Notes: a model not told the origin generated them from the sequence alone. Shown: positions 1-9,159, counted from the first letter of the stretch. The stretch: 52,213 bases of DNA from JAZOTK01 sp045534775 (GCA_045534775.1 JAZSKI010000024.1:1-52213); one strand, 5' to 3'. Numbers and translations: made by a program.

Positions 1-57
1 GTTTGTTGTTACGCTAAATGTTTTAACTTCAGCAATAGGTTTAATATATGTTTTCAT
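1..57 (-). CDS. Unknown protein, first 19 codons only (cut by window edge)
   Basis: An ATG at 57 is preceded by an AGGGAGG ribosome binding site at a normal distance. The 19 visible codons read MKTYIKPIAEVKTFSVTTN, with no stop before the edge. The gene starts 18 bases after the stop of the secreted protein at 75-1730 and may be cotranscribed with it. The Met-Lys-x-Tyr-x-Lys-Pro opening resembles the start of many very short Clostridia peptides of unknown role, including some peptide-modification precursors, but this is only a resemblance. No function is assigned. Confidence 0.6.
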   Translation of the reverse strand, partial: MKTYIKPIAEVKTFSVTTN

Positions 58-74
58 TACTTTATACCTCCCTA

Positions 75-1730
75 TTATTCTACAGTAAATTCTACAGCAT
101 CAGCGATAACAGAACCTGTATATGCAGCTGCACGATATTTACCTGCTGCAAGGTTGTGGAATCTGATACCAAAGTATTTACTTGTTTCATGAGCAGGGCT
201 TGTAGCAGGGAATTTAGGACCTGTACCTGCATCGCATACGCCGTCAGGAATTACAACGTCAGCCCAAGCTGAGCCTTCCCATTTTGTGAGGATTACGCCG
301 TATTCTTCATCTGTGTTACCTGCTTTGGCAAATGCTGTTGTAAGACCGATTGTAGGTTCAGCATATACTGCACCGATTGTAGCTGCAGCATCTGCTGCAA
401 CTTCTGTAGCTGCAAGTGTGATTGTTGTATCAGCAGCAAGTGTGAATGTATATGTACCACCCATAGCATTAAATGCCATGCTTGCATCAGCTGTAGCTGT
501 TGTGATTTCGTAACCTGCCATAGGTTTAGCTGTAACTGTTACTTCAGCACCTTCTTCATACTCTGTTCCTGCAACATAAGCTGCACCGTCAACTTCAACG
601 TCAGCTACTACGTTAGCATCAATAGCTGTTGTGATTGTATAAGTTGCAGGTGCCTTTCTTGTAGCCCAAACACGAACTTCAGCTACACCAAAAGTGCCCG
701 TACCAAACTCACGGCCTACAACTACGTATCTCTTGGATACTCTGTTCAATCTGTTGGAAAAACTAACTGTCTGCTGCGTTGTATCAGCATCTGTCAGCAC
801 CTCGGACTTACCTATCAGAACAGCACCCATATCAGATTCAAGTGATGCATCTGCCTTGTCTCCATACGCAGAATGAGAAGGTCTGTCAGCAAGCCATGCC
901 TTGTAGCTTACATTCATAAAGGCCGTATTACCTATATATGTCATAGCTGTACTCGGGGCTATGGTAACAACATCAATAGAATTGATGTCATAATCCGCAT
1001 AGTCTTCACCCAGGTCTACTGTGAAGAACTGAGTAATACCTGCATTATCATACCATACGTCAGCATAAGCATAGTTTTCTATGTTACCATCAGTTAAAAC
1101 TTCGCCGCCTACGATGCCTGTTTTGCCCAGCGCAATGTTTTCGCCAACACGTTCTGTAGCCATTACGCGGATTTCAGATACGCAGATACCGCCCCCCCAG
1201 CCGTATTCATGACCTACAACAACATATCTTTTGTTTACAGCATCTGTATTATCAAATGTCAGAAAATTCTGCTCAGTAGCTCCTGTTGTAGCCGTCTGTG
1301 AGCCGATAAGTACAGCGCCTATAGCAGCAAGAGTGTCATCACGAACGTGGTCGCCCGGTAAGCTGTCAGCCAGCCATACTTTATACGTATTAGCGAACCA
1401 ACCTGCACTCCATGAACCGGCGCCCGCAGGGTTTGGTGTAACCACCTCGATACTGCTGATGTCATATTCCGCATAATCCTCACCCAAGTCTACTACGAGA
1501 ACACGCGACAAGTCAGTATAGCCTTCATAAGCAGCCTGATAAACAAAGTCATCTGTGCTACCGTTTGTCAGCGCTGCATTACCTGCACTGTAGTTTGCTG
1601 TAGTTGCATGATAAGCTGTTTTACCCAGTGCAACGTTTGTTTCCCCCGCTGCCGAAACTGTGCCGAAGCCTGCAAGGGTAGCAATAACCATAGCTGCTGC
1701 TACGATTTTTGCCAAAAATTTCTTTGCCAT
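75..1730 (-). CDS. Secreted protein with two discoidin-like modules and a B-repeat-like domain
   Basis: The 551-residue protein has a Sec signal peptide (about residues 1-27, ending in a Val-Ser-Ala-Ala region). Two related modules follow, at about 30-195 and 197-365. Each opens with an N-[IV]-A-L-G-K-T motif, contains V-D-L-G-E-D-Y-A-[ED]-Y-D-I and closes with K-R-Y-V-V-V-G-[HR]-E. This layout fits F5/8 type C (discoidin-like) carbohydrate-binding folds. A short beta-rich segment (about 369-445) resembles the divergent InlB-type repeat, with 'GAEVTVTAKP' and 'GYEITTA'. The last 100 residues are unrecognised. There is no LPXTG signal, SLH domain or transmembrane anchor, so it is probably released or held non-covalently. 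ATG at 1730 follows AAGGAG. A perfect promoter lies upstream. A surface or extracellular glycan-binding role is inferred. Confidence 0.7.
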   Translation of the reverse strand: MAKKFLAKIVAAAMVIATLAGFGTVSAAGETNVALGKTAYHATTANYSAGNAALTNGSTDDFVYQAAYEGYTDLSRVLVVDLGEDYAEYDISSIEVVTPNPAGAGSWSAGWFANTYKVWLADSLPGDHVRDDTLAAIGAVLIGSQTATTGATEQNFLTFDNTDAVNKRYVVVGHEYGWGGGICVSEIRVMATERVGENIALGKTGIVGGEVLTDGNIENYAYADVWYDNAGITQFFTVDLGEDYADYDINSIDVVTIAPSTAMTYIGNTAFMNVSYKAWLADRPSHSAYGDKADASLESDMGAVLIGKSEVLTDADTTQQTVSFSNRLNRVSKRYVVVGREFGTGTFGVAEVRVWATRKAPATYTITTAIDANVVADVEVDGAAYVAGTEYEEGAEVTVTAKPMAGYEITTATADASMAFNAMGGTYTFTLAADTTITLAATEVAADAAATIGAVYAEPTIGLTTAFAKAGNTDEEYGVILTKWEGSAWADVVIPDGVCDAGTGPKFPATSPAHETSKYFGIRFHNLAAGKYRAAAYTGSVIADAVEFTVE

Positions 1731-1816
1731 AAAATTTCACTCCTTCTAAAATATTTACGCACTCACAGCTTTCTGACTGCAAGCACGTTTGATAGTATAG
1801 AAAAATCTACATAATA

Positions 1817-1845
1817 ATTATATCATAGCCGGGCGTTTCTGTCAA
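1817..1845 (-). promoter_or_regulatory. Sigma-A promoter for the secreted discoidin-like protein
   Basis: Read on the minus strand, TTGACA (1845-1840) and TATAAT (1822-1817) are separated by exactly 17 bases. Both hexamers match the vegetative consensus perfectly. The start codon lies about 85 bases downstream, so there is a short untranslated leader. Confidence 0.8.
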
Positions 1846-1944
1846 CATTTTACATATAACTTTTTATAGTAATATGTACCAAAATATAATAAAAATATTT
1901 GTTCAAAATGCCAATCAAAAAAATTTGTCAATTTACACAAAAAT

Positions 1945-1976
1945 GCGGCAACGGATTTTAAGAAAACCGTTGCCGC
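1945..1976 (-). terminator. Rho-independent terminator after the zinc-ribbon gene
   Basis: A 10-bp GC-rich stem, GCGGCAACGG with CCGTTGCCGC, is extended by an A/T-rich inner stem. On the minus strand it is followed by ATTTTTGTG. It sits just past the stop of the gene at 1988-2359. Confidence 0.8.
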
Positions 1977-1987
1977 GACAGGGATTA

Positions 1988-2359
1988 TTATTCAGCATCT
2001 GCAAGCTTTTCACCGCATTTGGGGCAGAAGTTATGATTATCCTTTACCTTCTCGCCGCAGGCGGGACATTCAACGACATTTTTGATTTCGTTTAATTTAT
2101 CTTTAATATCCTCAATCTCTGCAAAATAGTCGTCTAAAAGAATACATTTTTCCGCCAGCTTTTCAGCATCTGCTTCTTCGCCGTTTTTATAAGCATCGTA
2201 CATCATATTTCCTATTTCACGCATTACTCTTTTAATTTCCTGTTCTTTATCCGCAATGGCGAAATTGGATTTTACGGTCTGCGCAACCATTCCCGATGTT
2301 TTAACCGCCGATACGGTAAGCTCCGATGCTTTTTCCTTTACCATAGCTATAAAATCCAT
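1988..2359 (-). CDS. Small zinc-ribbon protein
   Basis: This 123-residue protein has a predicted helical, probably coiled-coil body (about residues 1-90, rich in Lys, Glu and Ala). A C-terminal zinc ribbon carries two Cys pairs, CPACGEK and CPKCGEK, about 12 residues apart. It has no signal peptide or membrane segment. Such proteins are common in Clostridia and are mostly uncharacterised; the ribbon may bind nucleic acid or protein. The start is supported by a GAAGGAG ribosome binding site. It has its own promoter and terminator, so it appears to be a single-gene unit. Confidence 0.75.
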   Translation of the reverse strand: MDFIAMVKEKASELTVSAVKTSGMVAQTVKSNFAIADKEQEIKRVMREIGNMMYDAYKNGEEADAEKLAEKCILLDDYFAEIEDIKDKLNEIKNVVECPACGEKVKDNHNFCPKCGEKLADAE

Positions 2360-2381
2360 AAAATCATCTCCTTCAGTTATA

Positions 2382-2410
2382 TTATACTCTATTTTTTATC
2401 TCATTGCAAT
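2382..2410 (-). promoter_or_regulatory. Sigma-A promoter for the zinc-ribbon gene
   Basis: On the minus strand, TTGCAA (2410-2405) and TATAAT (2387-2382) are spaced by 17 bases. The start codon is 23 bases downstream of the -10 box. Confidence 0.7.
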
Positions 2411-2481
2411 AGTTTTATGAAAAAATTTTTATAAGCTGTTCAAAAGGGATGGCGGCGGGTTCGTTTTGTTGCCTGTTAAAA

Positions 2482-3417
2482 TTATTTTACGATAATTTCA
2501 AAAGCTGCTGTCTGCGGGGGAATGCTGAAGGTCATTGCTCTTGAGTGAAGGGCTGTGATTTCGTCTCCTTCCTTGAGGTCTTCGACCTTAAGCTCATTTC
2601 CGTCTTTATCCGTAATTTTTGTTTCCTCCGATACAACGAGGGCAACCCGGTCTTGCGGAGCTTCGCCGCCTACTAAAATCATACCTTCCTCAAAGCCTCT
2701 GATTTCGCCTTCCAAGGTTTCGGTGGTTGCTTCTTCGGCTGAAATTTTAACCGATACAGGTGTGTTCTGAGGAGGAATACTCATAGTCATGGCTTCGGAA
2801 TATTCGATTTCTACCTTTAAATCCTTCTCAAGAGCATCTGCTTTGATTTCGTTGCCTTCCGCATCAAAAAGCTTGGTTTCACCGCCGATATTCAGGATAA
2901 CCTCGCCTCTTTCAATGTCTTCTACGGTAATGGTATTTTCGCTGATTTCGGTAATTACAGCCGTACCCGAAATTACTACGGGCTCTGTGATTTCTTCATC
3001 AGATACTGCGGGAGCTTCCGTAACAACTATATCGCCGTTTTCGCTGATAGTGTACTGCTTCTGCAGAATATCCGTTACAAAATTTGCCGGCACAAAGGTT
3101 ACACCTTCGGCTGAAAGCACAGGGGCTTTCCTTAAGGGCATAGGAGCCATTCTTGCGAAGGTATAGGCATCCGCATCAATATTAAGGGTTATGTAGTGTG
3201 CACCCTTAATAAGAGTTATACCTCTTGTTGCCGCATCCCATTCTACCTGATAGCCCAAGCCTTCGCCGAGACTTCTGAGGGGAAGCATTAACGTATCTCC
3301 ATCGGTATACGCCGCATCAGATACTGTTTTTTCATCAATAACCACATTCTGCGCCGCTACGCTTGCTGTTATTACGGTCATTGCCGCTATTGTCGCTAAA
3401 ATTCTTTTCTTGTTCAT
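2482..3417 (-). CDS. Secreted stalk-domain (copper amine oxidase N-like) protein with two beta repeats
   Basis: The start at 3417 is chosen because the signal peptide begins there (MNKKRILATIAAM) and a GGAG site precedes it; an ATG 24 bases upstream would only add a short extension. After the signal peptide, about residues 25-115 form the stalk domain, with the hallmark 'MLPLRSLGEGLGYQVEWD' pattern. Two related units of about 75-80 residues follow. Each describes a setting of the D-x-x-G-N-E type and ends in an A-M-T-[MF]-S-I-P-P-Q motif. The protein probably acts outside the cell; the partner is unknown. Stalk domains are named after copper amine oxidase, but no catalytic oxidase domain is present. 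Confidence 0.75.
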   Translation of the reverse strand: MNKKRILATIAAMTVITASVAAQNVVIDEKTVSDAAYTDGDTLMLPLRSLGEGLGYQVEWDAATRGITLIKGAHYITLNIDADAYTFARMAPMPLRKAPVLSAEGVTFVPANFVTDILQKQYTISENGDIVVTEAPAVSDEEITEPVVISGTAVITEISENTITVEDIERGEVILNIGGETKLFDAEGNEIKADALEKDLKVEIEYSEAMTMSIPPQNTPVSVKISAEEATTETLEGEIRGFEEGMILVGGEAPQDRVALVVSEETKITDKDGNELKVEDLKEGDEITALHSRAMTFSIPPQTAAFEIIVK

Positions 3418-3543
3418 CTTAATTATCTCCGTTTCTCCCATTTTAATTATTTAACTGCCCGTTATGGGGGACGGGGCTTTTTTGTGTTTACATAGCTTAG
3501 ACGTAACAAAGAAATCAAAAGTTCCCGTTTTTGAAAAAATTTT

Positions 3544-6417
3544 TTAGTCAAACAATTCCTGAATTTCTTTAAGTGTCATAGCGGATAAAAGGTTGCCGCC
3601 CGTTTCGATTACGTTGTCTATCATATTTTGTTTCAGCTTTTGCAGGTTACAGATTTTTTCTTCTATAGTACCTTTGGTCACCAGCTTCATTACCTGTACC
3701 ATCTTCGTCTGTCCTATTCTGTGAGCACGGTCGGTTGCCTGATTTTCCACAGCAGGGTTCCACCACGGGTCGTAGTGAATTACCATATCGGCACCTGTCA
3801 GGTTAAGACCCGTACCGCCCGCTTTGAGGGAAATCAAAAATACATCATTGCCGCCTTCGTTGAATTCGTTAACCATACGCAATCTGTCACGGCTTTTTGT
3901 TGACCCGTCAAGATAATAAAAATCTATCCCCATTTTTGTAAGCTCGTGACTGATTATCTCCAGCATGCTCGTAAACTGAGAAAATACCAGCACGCGGTGT
4001 CCCGATTGCATTGCATTGCCGATTATTTCTTTAAGCATCTCCAGCTTGCCGCTGCTGCCGCTGTAGCCTTCTATAAACAAGCCCGGATGACAGCAAATCT
4101 GTCTGAGTCTTGTAATTATGGCTAATATCTCGATACGGTTTTTGTTAAAGCCGCCGTCACGTGACAAAAGGTCAATCCTGTTTTTAGCTTCCGAAGCATA
4201 AGCCGCATAATATGTCCGTTGCAAAGGTTCAAGCTCAGATACCGTATAGGTTTCCACCTTTTCGGGAAGCTCTTTGATAACCTGGGATTTCAGTCTCCTT
4301 AATATAAAGGGTTTGATATGTTTAAGGAGATTTTCCAGCGCTGTTTTATTATCTTCCTTTATAATAGGAACCTCATACATTTTTCTGAACTTATGTCTTG
4401 TATAAAGATACCCGGGCATTATAAAATCAAAAATCGACCACAGCTCCACCAGGGTATTCTCAAGAGGTGTACCCGTCAGAGCGAAAAATGCTTTTGCTTT
4501 TATCCTCTTAACTACCTTGGCATTAATAGTATTGGGGTTTTTTATGTGCTGAGCCTCATCAATAAAGCAATAGGCAAAATCGTGTTTCAGATAAAGGTCA
4601 ATATCACGTCTTAAAAGCCCGTAGGAGGTAATTACGAAATGACATTCCTCAAACCTGTGTTCTGCCGCCTTTCTGTCGCCCGGAGTTCCGTTTACTATAC
4701 ACGACACTGCTGAAGGTGCAAATTTTTCTATTTCCGACTGCCAGTTATACAGCAGGGAGGTTGGTGCAATAATAAGTGTCGGTTTTTTTATTTTCCCGTA
4801 TTCACTCATTACAAAGGCTATAGCCTGCAGAGTTTTACCGAGACCCATTTCATCTGCCAGAATACCGCCGAAATTATATGCCGCCAGCAGTTTAAGCCAT
4901 TTGAAGCCCGTTATCTGATAAGGTCGCAGAGTTCCCGTTATGGTTTCGGGAACGCTATACTCTTCATTTTCGGCATTTTCAAATTTCTCTAAAAATCGGC
5001 TGAAATAATCGTCACGCTGTATAATTACGTTATCGTTTCCCGCTTTATCGAGATAGAAAGCACGTCTTACAGGCAGGGTTACCTTATCAGCTTTTATATC
5101 TGCCGTTTTCACGTCCAGATTATCAAGCAAGGCTACCGTACCTTTTATTCCGTCTGCGCTCAAATCCACAAAGGTTCCGTTATCAAGTCTGTAATATTTT
5201 CTCTTTTCACGAACACCTGCTAAAATATTTGTCAGCTCGTGAGGGCCTATATCATCAAAGCCTATATCGAATTCCAATAAATTTTCGTGGCCCAGCCGTA
5301 TGCCTACATTGCCTCTTGCAGGCGAAAGAACCTTGATACCGAAATCCTCCGAATAATATACCTCGCCAAATTCCCGCAGAATTCCCACGCCTTCCGTCAG
5401 AAAATCATATATTTTCCCGTCATCATATATGTAAAGATACCCTTTTTCGGGATAAAATCCCATTTCCGCCGCCGCCCGTACAAAGGCATTTTCCTGCCGC
5501 CTGTCGCGAAGAAGTACCTTTTCCGTCAGCTTGGGTTTCTCGCCCGAAAAATGATTAAATTCTATGCTGTCATAACAAAAAATCGCTTTAACAGATATAA
5601 ATCCTTCGTCTGTACGGTCCAGATACAGCTTCACACGCAGTTCGCCTACTATAACATCACGGCGTACAAGGGGATCTATCTCTAAGCTTCCCGTAGCACG
5701 AAGCTTCGGCATAACTCTTGTTATTACCCTGGTTTTATCTTCCTTGTCAAAAATTATATAGCCGTCTTCAACTGCCGCTTCACGAAAGGCTTTTATACAT
5801 CCCGCCTGTTCAACGGTGGTAATGTACATATCGTCCTGCCACAGGCAGACCATACAATCCTCCGTCAAGGGTTCTGCCGCCATACAGTCGTCAAATTCTA
5901 TCTTATAACCTTCATCTTCCTTTGAAAGCTTATATTCAAGAGGAATATTGTCGTTTATTATTTGCATATCAGGCCTCATCCTGCCGTTGATTACTATATC
6001 GGCAGTTATCCCCGACAGCTCCCGCAAAACGTTTATCATAAGGCTGCCGCTGAGGATAAATTCTTTCTGTCTTGATACCATAGTCGGTTTTTTACGCATT
6101 GCTACCATCAACAGATTTATAAGCCCGATTATGTCGCCCGAAAAGCTATGACAGCTGTCGTCAAAGATAAAATTTTTCCCGAACTCTATGCTTTCGTTTG
6201 TACCGATAACTTCAAAAAGTGCGTACACATCCTTCACAACATAAAGCTTGTCTGTCCCGATTTTAAATCCGATTGCCAGACTGCATTCCCTGCTGTTTGA
6301 GGTAATTATTACCTGAGGCACAAGCTGTACTCTTTCCCTCGTTTTACTTACTCTGATGGCAGATATATCACGAATCAGCTTCTTCGCCGTCTGTTCGTGC
6401 TGCGTTTTTTCTTCCAT
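3544..6417 (-). CDS. SNF2-family DEAD/DEAH-box helicase
   Basis: This is a 957-residue SWI2/SNF2-type ATPase. Visible motifs are Walker A 'ADEMGLGKTLQ' (about residue 520), Walker B 'DEAQ' followed by HIKN (about 617), 'LTGTPLEN', 'GGTGLNLTGADMVIHYDPWW' (about 870) and 'DRAHRIGQT'. The N-terminal half (about 1-470) matches in position the bacterial SNF2-associated region and has no SWIM zinc finger that I can see. These proteins move along double-stranded DNA to remodel protein-DNA complexes; RapA-like recycling of RNA polymerase or DNA repair are possible roles. The start at 6417 is preferred because AAAGGA precedes it; the ATG at 6444 has no such site. It stands alone. Confidence 0.88.
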   Translation of the reverse strand: MEEKTQHEQTAKKLIRDISAIRVSKTRERVQLVPQVIITSNSRECSLAIGFKIGTDKLYVVKDVYALFEVIGTNESIEFGKNFIFDDSCHSFSGDIIGLINLLMVAMRKKPTMVSRQKEFILSGSLMINVLRELSGITADIVINGRMRPDMQIINDNIPLEYKLSKEDEGYKIEFDDCMAAEPLTEDCMVCLWQDDMYITTVEQAGCIKAFREAAVEDGYIIFDKEDKTRVITRVMPKLRATGSLEIDPLVRRDVIVGELRVKLYLDRTDEGFISVKAIFCYDSIEFNHFSGEKPKLTEKVLLRDRRQENAFVRAAAEMGFYPEKGYLYIYDDGKIYDFLTEGVGILREFGEVYYSEDFGIKVLSPARGNVGIRLGHENLLEFDIGFDDIGPHELTNILAGVREKRKYYRLDNGTFVDLSADGIKGTVALLDNLDVKTADIKADKVTLPVRRAFYLDKAGNDNVIIQRDDYFSRFLEKFENAENEEYSVPETITGTLRPYQITGFKWLKLLAAYNFGGILADEMGLGKTLQAIAFVMSEYGKIKKPTLIIAPTSLLYNWQSEIEKFAPSAVSCIVNGTPGDRKAAEHRFEECHFVITSYGLLRRDIDLYLKHDFAYCFIDEAQHIKNPNTINAKVVKRIKAKAFFALTGTPLENTLVELWSIFDFIMPGYLYTRHKFRKMYEVPIIKEDNKTALENLLKHIKPFILRRLKSQVIKELPEKVETYTVSELEPLQRTYYAAYASEAKNRIDLLSRDGGFNKNRIEILAIITRLRQICCHPGLFIEGYSGSSGKLEMLKEIIGNAMQSGHRVLVFSQFTSMLEIISHELTKMGIDFYYLDGSTKSRDRLRMVNEFNEGGNDVFLISLKAGGTGLNLTGADMVIHYDPWWNPAVENQATDRAHRIGQTKMVQVMKLVTKGTIEEKICNLQKLKQNMIDNVIETGGNLLSAMTLKEIQELFD

Positions 6418-6458
6418 TTGGTTTTCATTCCTTTCTGCCTTCATTAATTATATATTGT

Positions 6459-6481
6459 ATGGGTCGGAAAGCCCGACCCAT
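6459..6481. other. Hairpin upstream of the SNF2 helicase gene
   Basis: A perfect 9-bp inverted repeat, ATGGGTCGG with CCGACCCAT, has a 5-base loop. It lies 42 bases before the chosen SNF2 start codon. No T-run follows on either strand, so a terminator is unlikely. An operator or mRNA structure is possible but not shown. Confidence 0.4.
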
Positions 6482-6585
6482 CTGTATCCCGCCTGTCCTA
6501 AATCGTAAAGACACCGTTTTCGTAAGCTTTGATTAATTTAATTATTTCAAAAAACAACCCGTTCGTCAGACTACGCCGCACGCAC

Positions 6586-6645
6586 CTTATGCCCCTTTAC
6601 CTAAAGGGGCTGTCACCGTAGAAAGCCGCCGCTATGACGGTTTTA
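6586..6645. repeat. Paired palindromes downstream of the M18 aminopeptidase gene
   Basis: Two adjacent hairpins can be seen: GCCCCTTT-acct-AAAGGGGC at about 6591-6610, and an ACCGT to ACGGT stem at about 6616-6640. There is no strong T-run on the minus strand. Such blocks recur between genes in many Clostridia as short interspersed palindromic repeats. Only one copy can be seen here, so its repeat status is inferred. Confidence 0.35.
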
Positions 6646-6646
6646 T

Positions 6647-8020
6647 TTACGATTTAAAAAATTCCAGGTAGCCCAGGTATGCCATATACACGTCCGCTTT
6701 GGCGGCAATCTCAAAGGGTGAGTGCATTGACAAAATCGCTACGCCGCAATCCACCGTATCTATGTTGAGATTTGCTACAAACTGTGCTACCGTACCGCCA
6801 CCGCCTTCGTCTATTCTGCCCAGCTCGCCCGTCTGCCAGAATATACCTTTTTCGTTAAAAACAGTTCTGATTTTACCCATTAACTCGGCGTTTGCATCGC
6901 TTGAACCGCTTTTTCCTCTCGCACCCGTATATTTGCACAGTACGAGACCTTTATTAATATAGGCGGAATTGTTACGTTCATAAGCATAATCATAGGCAGG
7001 GTCAAATGCCGCTGCTACGTCTGCCGAAAGGCAGGTACTGCCGCTGAGACTGCGGCGAAGCATTAAATCATTATAGTTTTCTTCCTGTCTGCTGATTATC
7101 TCGGCAAATATATTTTCAAAAAACATTGAACGTATACCCGTAACGCCCATTGAACCTACCTCTTCCTTGTCACAAAGAACGCAAATAGCCGTTTTTTCAG
7201 GTGTTTCCGTCAAATCTATAATACTGCGCAGAGCCGTATAACCGCAAATTCTGTCATCCTGACCGAATCCGCCTACCATACTCCTGTCAAGACCCACATC
7301 ACGTGCTTTTATTGCAGGATATGCTTCAAGCTCGGCACTTATAAAATCCTCTTCGCAGATTCCGTATTTTTCATTTAAAATCTCAAGAACCGTCTGTTTT
7401 ACCTTGCTCTCCTCACAGCTTGCAGGAATTGAACCTATCAGAAGATTGAGTTTTTCACCTTCTATCGCCTCGTGCATAGGTTTTTTAACCTGTTTATCTG
7501 CCAGATGCGGTAATAAATCCGTTACACAAAGACAAATATCCTCACCGTCAATATCAATTTCCACCATACCGTTTTTTGTGCATACCACACCCGTCAATGC
7601 CAGCGGAATTGCCGTCCATTGGTATTTTTTTATACCGCCGTAGTAATGGGTTTTCATATAGGCAAGTCCCGTATCCTCAAAAACAGGTACGGGTTTTAAA
7701 TCAAGTCGGGGTGCATCAATATGCGCCGCCACAATATTCGCACCCTCTTTCACAGGCTTTTTACCTATATGTGCAAGTACGATATTTTTGTTTCTGTTAA
7801 TTAAATATACCTTGTCGCCTGCTTTTAAGACCCTCTTTTCTTCAATAGAAACATAGCCTGCCGCCCTCGCCTGTTTCTCGGCTTCGGTGGTGCATTTGCG
7901 TTCCGTAACACCTGTGTTCAAGAAATTTTTATAGCCTTCGGAAAAATCCGTTATTTCCTTCTTAAGCTCAGGCGTAGCTTCTGCCCAGACGTTTTTTGCT
8001 TCATAAAATAATTCGCTCAT
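6647..8020 (-). CDS. M18 family aminopeptidase
   Basis: This 457-residue enzyme is a cytosolic zinc aminopeptidase of family M18, which removes N-terminal residues (often acidic or neutral) from peptides. Signature elements include the metal-binding 'AAHIDAPRLDLKP', the catalytic 'CDKEEVGSMGV', 'DEGGGGTVAQF' and the C-terminal 'SMHSPFEIAAKADV' that carries the last metal-ligand His. Length fits the family. The start at 8020 is chosen because GGAGGA lies 6 bases upstream; an in-frame ATG at 8041 would overlap the preceding gene. It is the last gene of the wecG-thyX-tmk-polA-coaE run and probably supplies general peptide turnover. Confidence 0.92.
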   Translation of the reverse strand: MSELFYEAKNVWAEATPELKKEITDFSEGYKNFLNTGVTERKCTTEAEKQARAAGYVSIEEKRVLKAGDKVYLINRNKNIVLAHIGKKPVKEGANIVAAHIDAPRLDLKPVPVFEDTGLAYMKTHYYGGIKKYQWTAIPLALTGVVCTKNGMVEIDIDGEDICLCVTDLLPHLADKQVKKPMHEAIEGEKLNLLIGSIPASCEESKVKQTVLEILNEKYGICEEDFISAELEAYPAIKARDVGLDRSMVGGFGQDDRICGYTALRSIIDLTETPEKTAICVLCDKEEVGSMGVTGIRSMFFENIFAEIISRQEENYNDLMLRRSLSGSTCLSADVAAAFDPAYDYAYERNNSAYINKGLVLCKYTGARGKSGSSDANAELMGKIRTVFNEKGIFWQTGELGRIDEGGGGTVAQFVANLNIDTVDCGVAILSMHSPFEIAAKADVYMAYLGYLEFFKS

Positions 8021-8033
8021 TTCTATTCCTCCG

Positions 8034-8588
8034 TTAATCATACAGCTTTTTATAGCTTTCGTAATATTTCAAAGTTTTGTTTACATAATTTTCAGTTTCC
8101 TCAAAGGGCATATCTTCAGGTAAGATGTTATCCTTTCCCGCCTGTTGCTGCCAATCCTTGACGTTGCCGCTACCTGCGTTATAAGACGCCAGTGCCATTA
8201 TTAAATTGCCGTCATTATCCTTAAGTAGTTTTGCAATATACCACGTCCCCAGAGTTATATTTATCTGCGGGTCAAAAATGTCCGCATTTTCGTCTATGTC
8301 TATTTGCCCGCCAATCCATTTTGCGGTGCTGTCGGTAATCTGCATCAGCCCTTTTGCACCTGCACGGGAGGTCGCCTTTTCATTAAATCCGCTTTCCGCT
8401 TTAATTATAGCATAAATCAGATTTTCGTCTATGTCGTATTTTTTCGCCGCGCTTTCCACAAACCGCGAATATTTTTTCGGGTAGAGACTCGATTTTGTAA
8501 CGGGCTTATATGCCAAGGATATTCCTATTACTGTCAGGATAAAAAATATGAAAAACAAAAATCTTCTTTTATTTATTCCAACTATCAC
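8034..8588 (-). CDS. Membrane-anchored lytic transglycosylase (Slt type)
   Basis: The 184-residue protein has one N-terminal transmembrane segment (about residues 9-26) and then a goose-lysozyme-like SLT domain. The catalytic Glu is in 'AESGFN'. Other family motifs are 'SRAGAKGLMQI', 'NITLGTWYIAKLL' and 'ALASYNAGSGNVKDW'. It cleaves the glycan strands of peptidoglycan with formation of 1,6-anhydro ends, acting outside the membrane. It starts at a GTG with AGGAGG 7 bases upstream and overlaps the coaE stop by 20 bases, so it is cotranscribed. It is short but complete for the minimal Clostridia/Bacillus form. Confidence 0.9.
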   Translation of the reverse strand: MIVGINKRRFLFFIFFILTVIGISLAYKPVTKSSLYPKKYSRFVESAAKKYDIDENLIYAIIKAESGFNEKATSRAGAKGLMQITDSTAKWIGGQIDIDENADIFDPQINITLGTWYIAKLLKDNDGNLIMALASYNAGSGNVKDWQQQAGKDNILPEDMPFEETENYVNKTLKYYESYKKLYD

Positions 8589-9159
8589 TTACCATCCTCC
8601 TGAGGTCTTCGGCACTGCCGCTGTTTTCAATGACAATATCAGCCGATTTTATTAAAAGCTCCTGCGGTGTTTGTGCCGCTATTCTCCGAGCCGCTTCCTC
8701 GCGGGTCAGACCGTCTCTGTTCATAATTCTGGTTATACGGAGTTCTTTATCTGCACATACCACGATGATTTTTCCGCACAGGTCTTTCAACCTCTCGCAA
8801 TCTATAAGCGCCGCCGCATCTATTATGATACGACTATCTTTGTTTTTTGCAATTATCTCCATCACCCGTTCAGTAATCGCCGGGTGGGTGATTTTATTGA
8901 GGATTTTCAGACGTTCAGGGTCGGAGAATACCGTTTCGCCCAGTTTTTTCCGATTTATGTCACCGTTTTCCAGCAGATATTCTCTGCCGAAATATCCGAC
9001 AATTTCATTATATGCTTTCTCCCCCGGTTTTACAACCTCTCTTGCCAGCACATCGGCATCTATTACCGTCGCGCCCAAATCCCGAAGGATGTTTGCCGCC
9101 GTTGTTTTACCGCTACCGCTACCGCCCGTAAGTCCCCAGATTTTATCCTTTTGCCGCAT
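8569..9159 (-). CDS. coaE: Dephospho-CoA kinase
   Basis: CoaE adds a phosphate to the 3' position of the dephospho-CoA ribose, the last step of coenzyme A synthesis. Its 196 residues fit the family. Walker A is GGSGSGKT (residues 12-19). 'DADVLAREVV' and 'ITHPAI' are typical of CoaE, and the lid region has 'RMNRDGLTREEAARRI'-like residues. The start overlaps the polA stop by 17 bases. The polA-coaE arrangement is common in Firmicutes, where coaE and fpg/polA are neighbours, and this supports the call. Confidence 0.95.
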   Translation of the reverse strand: MRQKDKIWGLTGGSGSGKTTAANILRDLGATVIDADVLAREVVKPGEKAYNEIVGYFGREYLLENGDINRKKLGETVFSDPERLKILNKITHPAITERVMEIIAKNKDSRIIIDAAALIDCERLKDLCGKIIVVCADKELRITRIMNRDGLTREEAARRIAAQTPQELLIKSADIVIENSGSAEDLRRMVSDSWNK

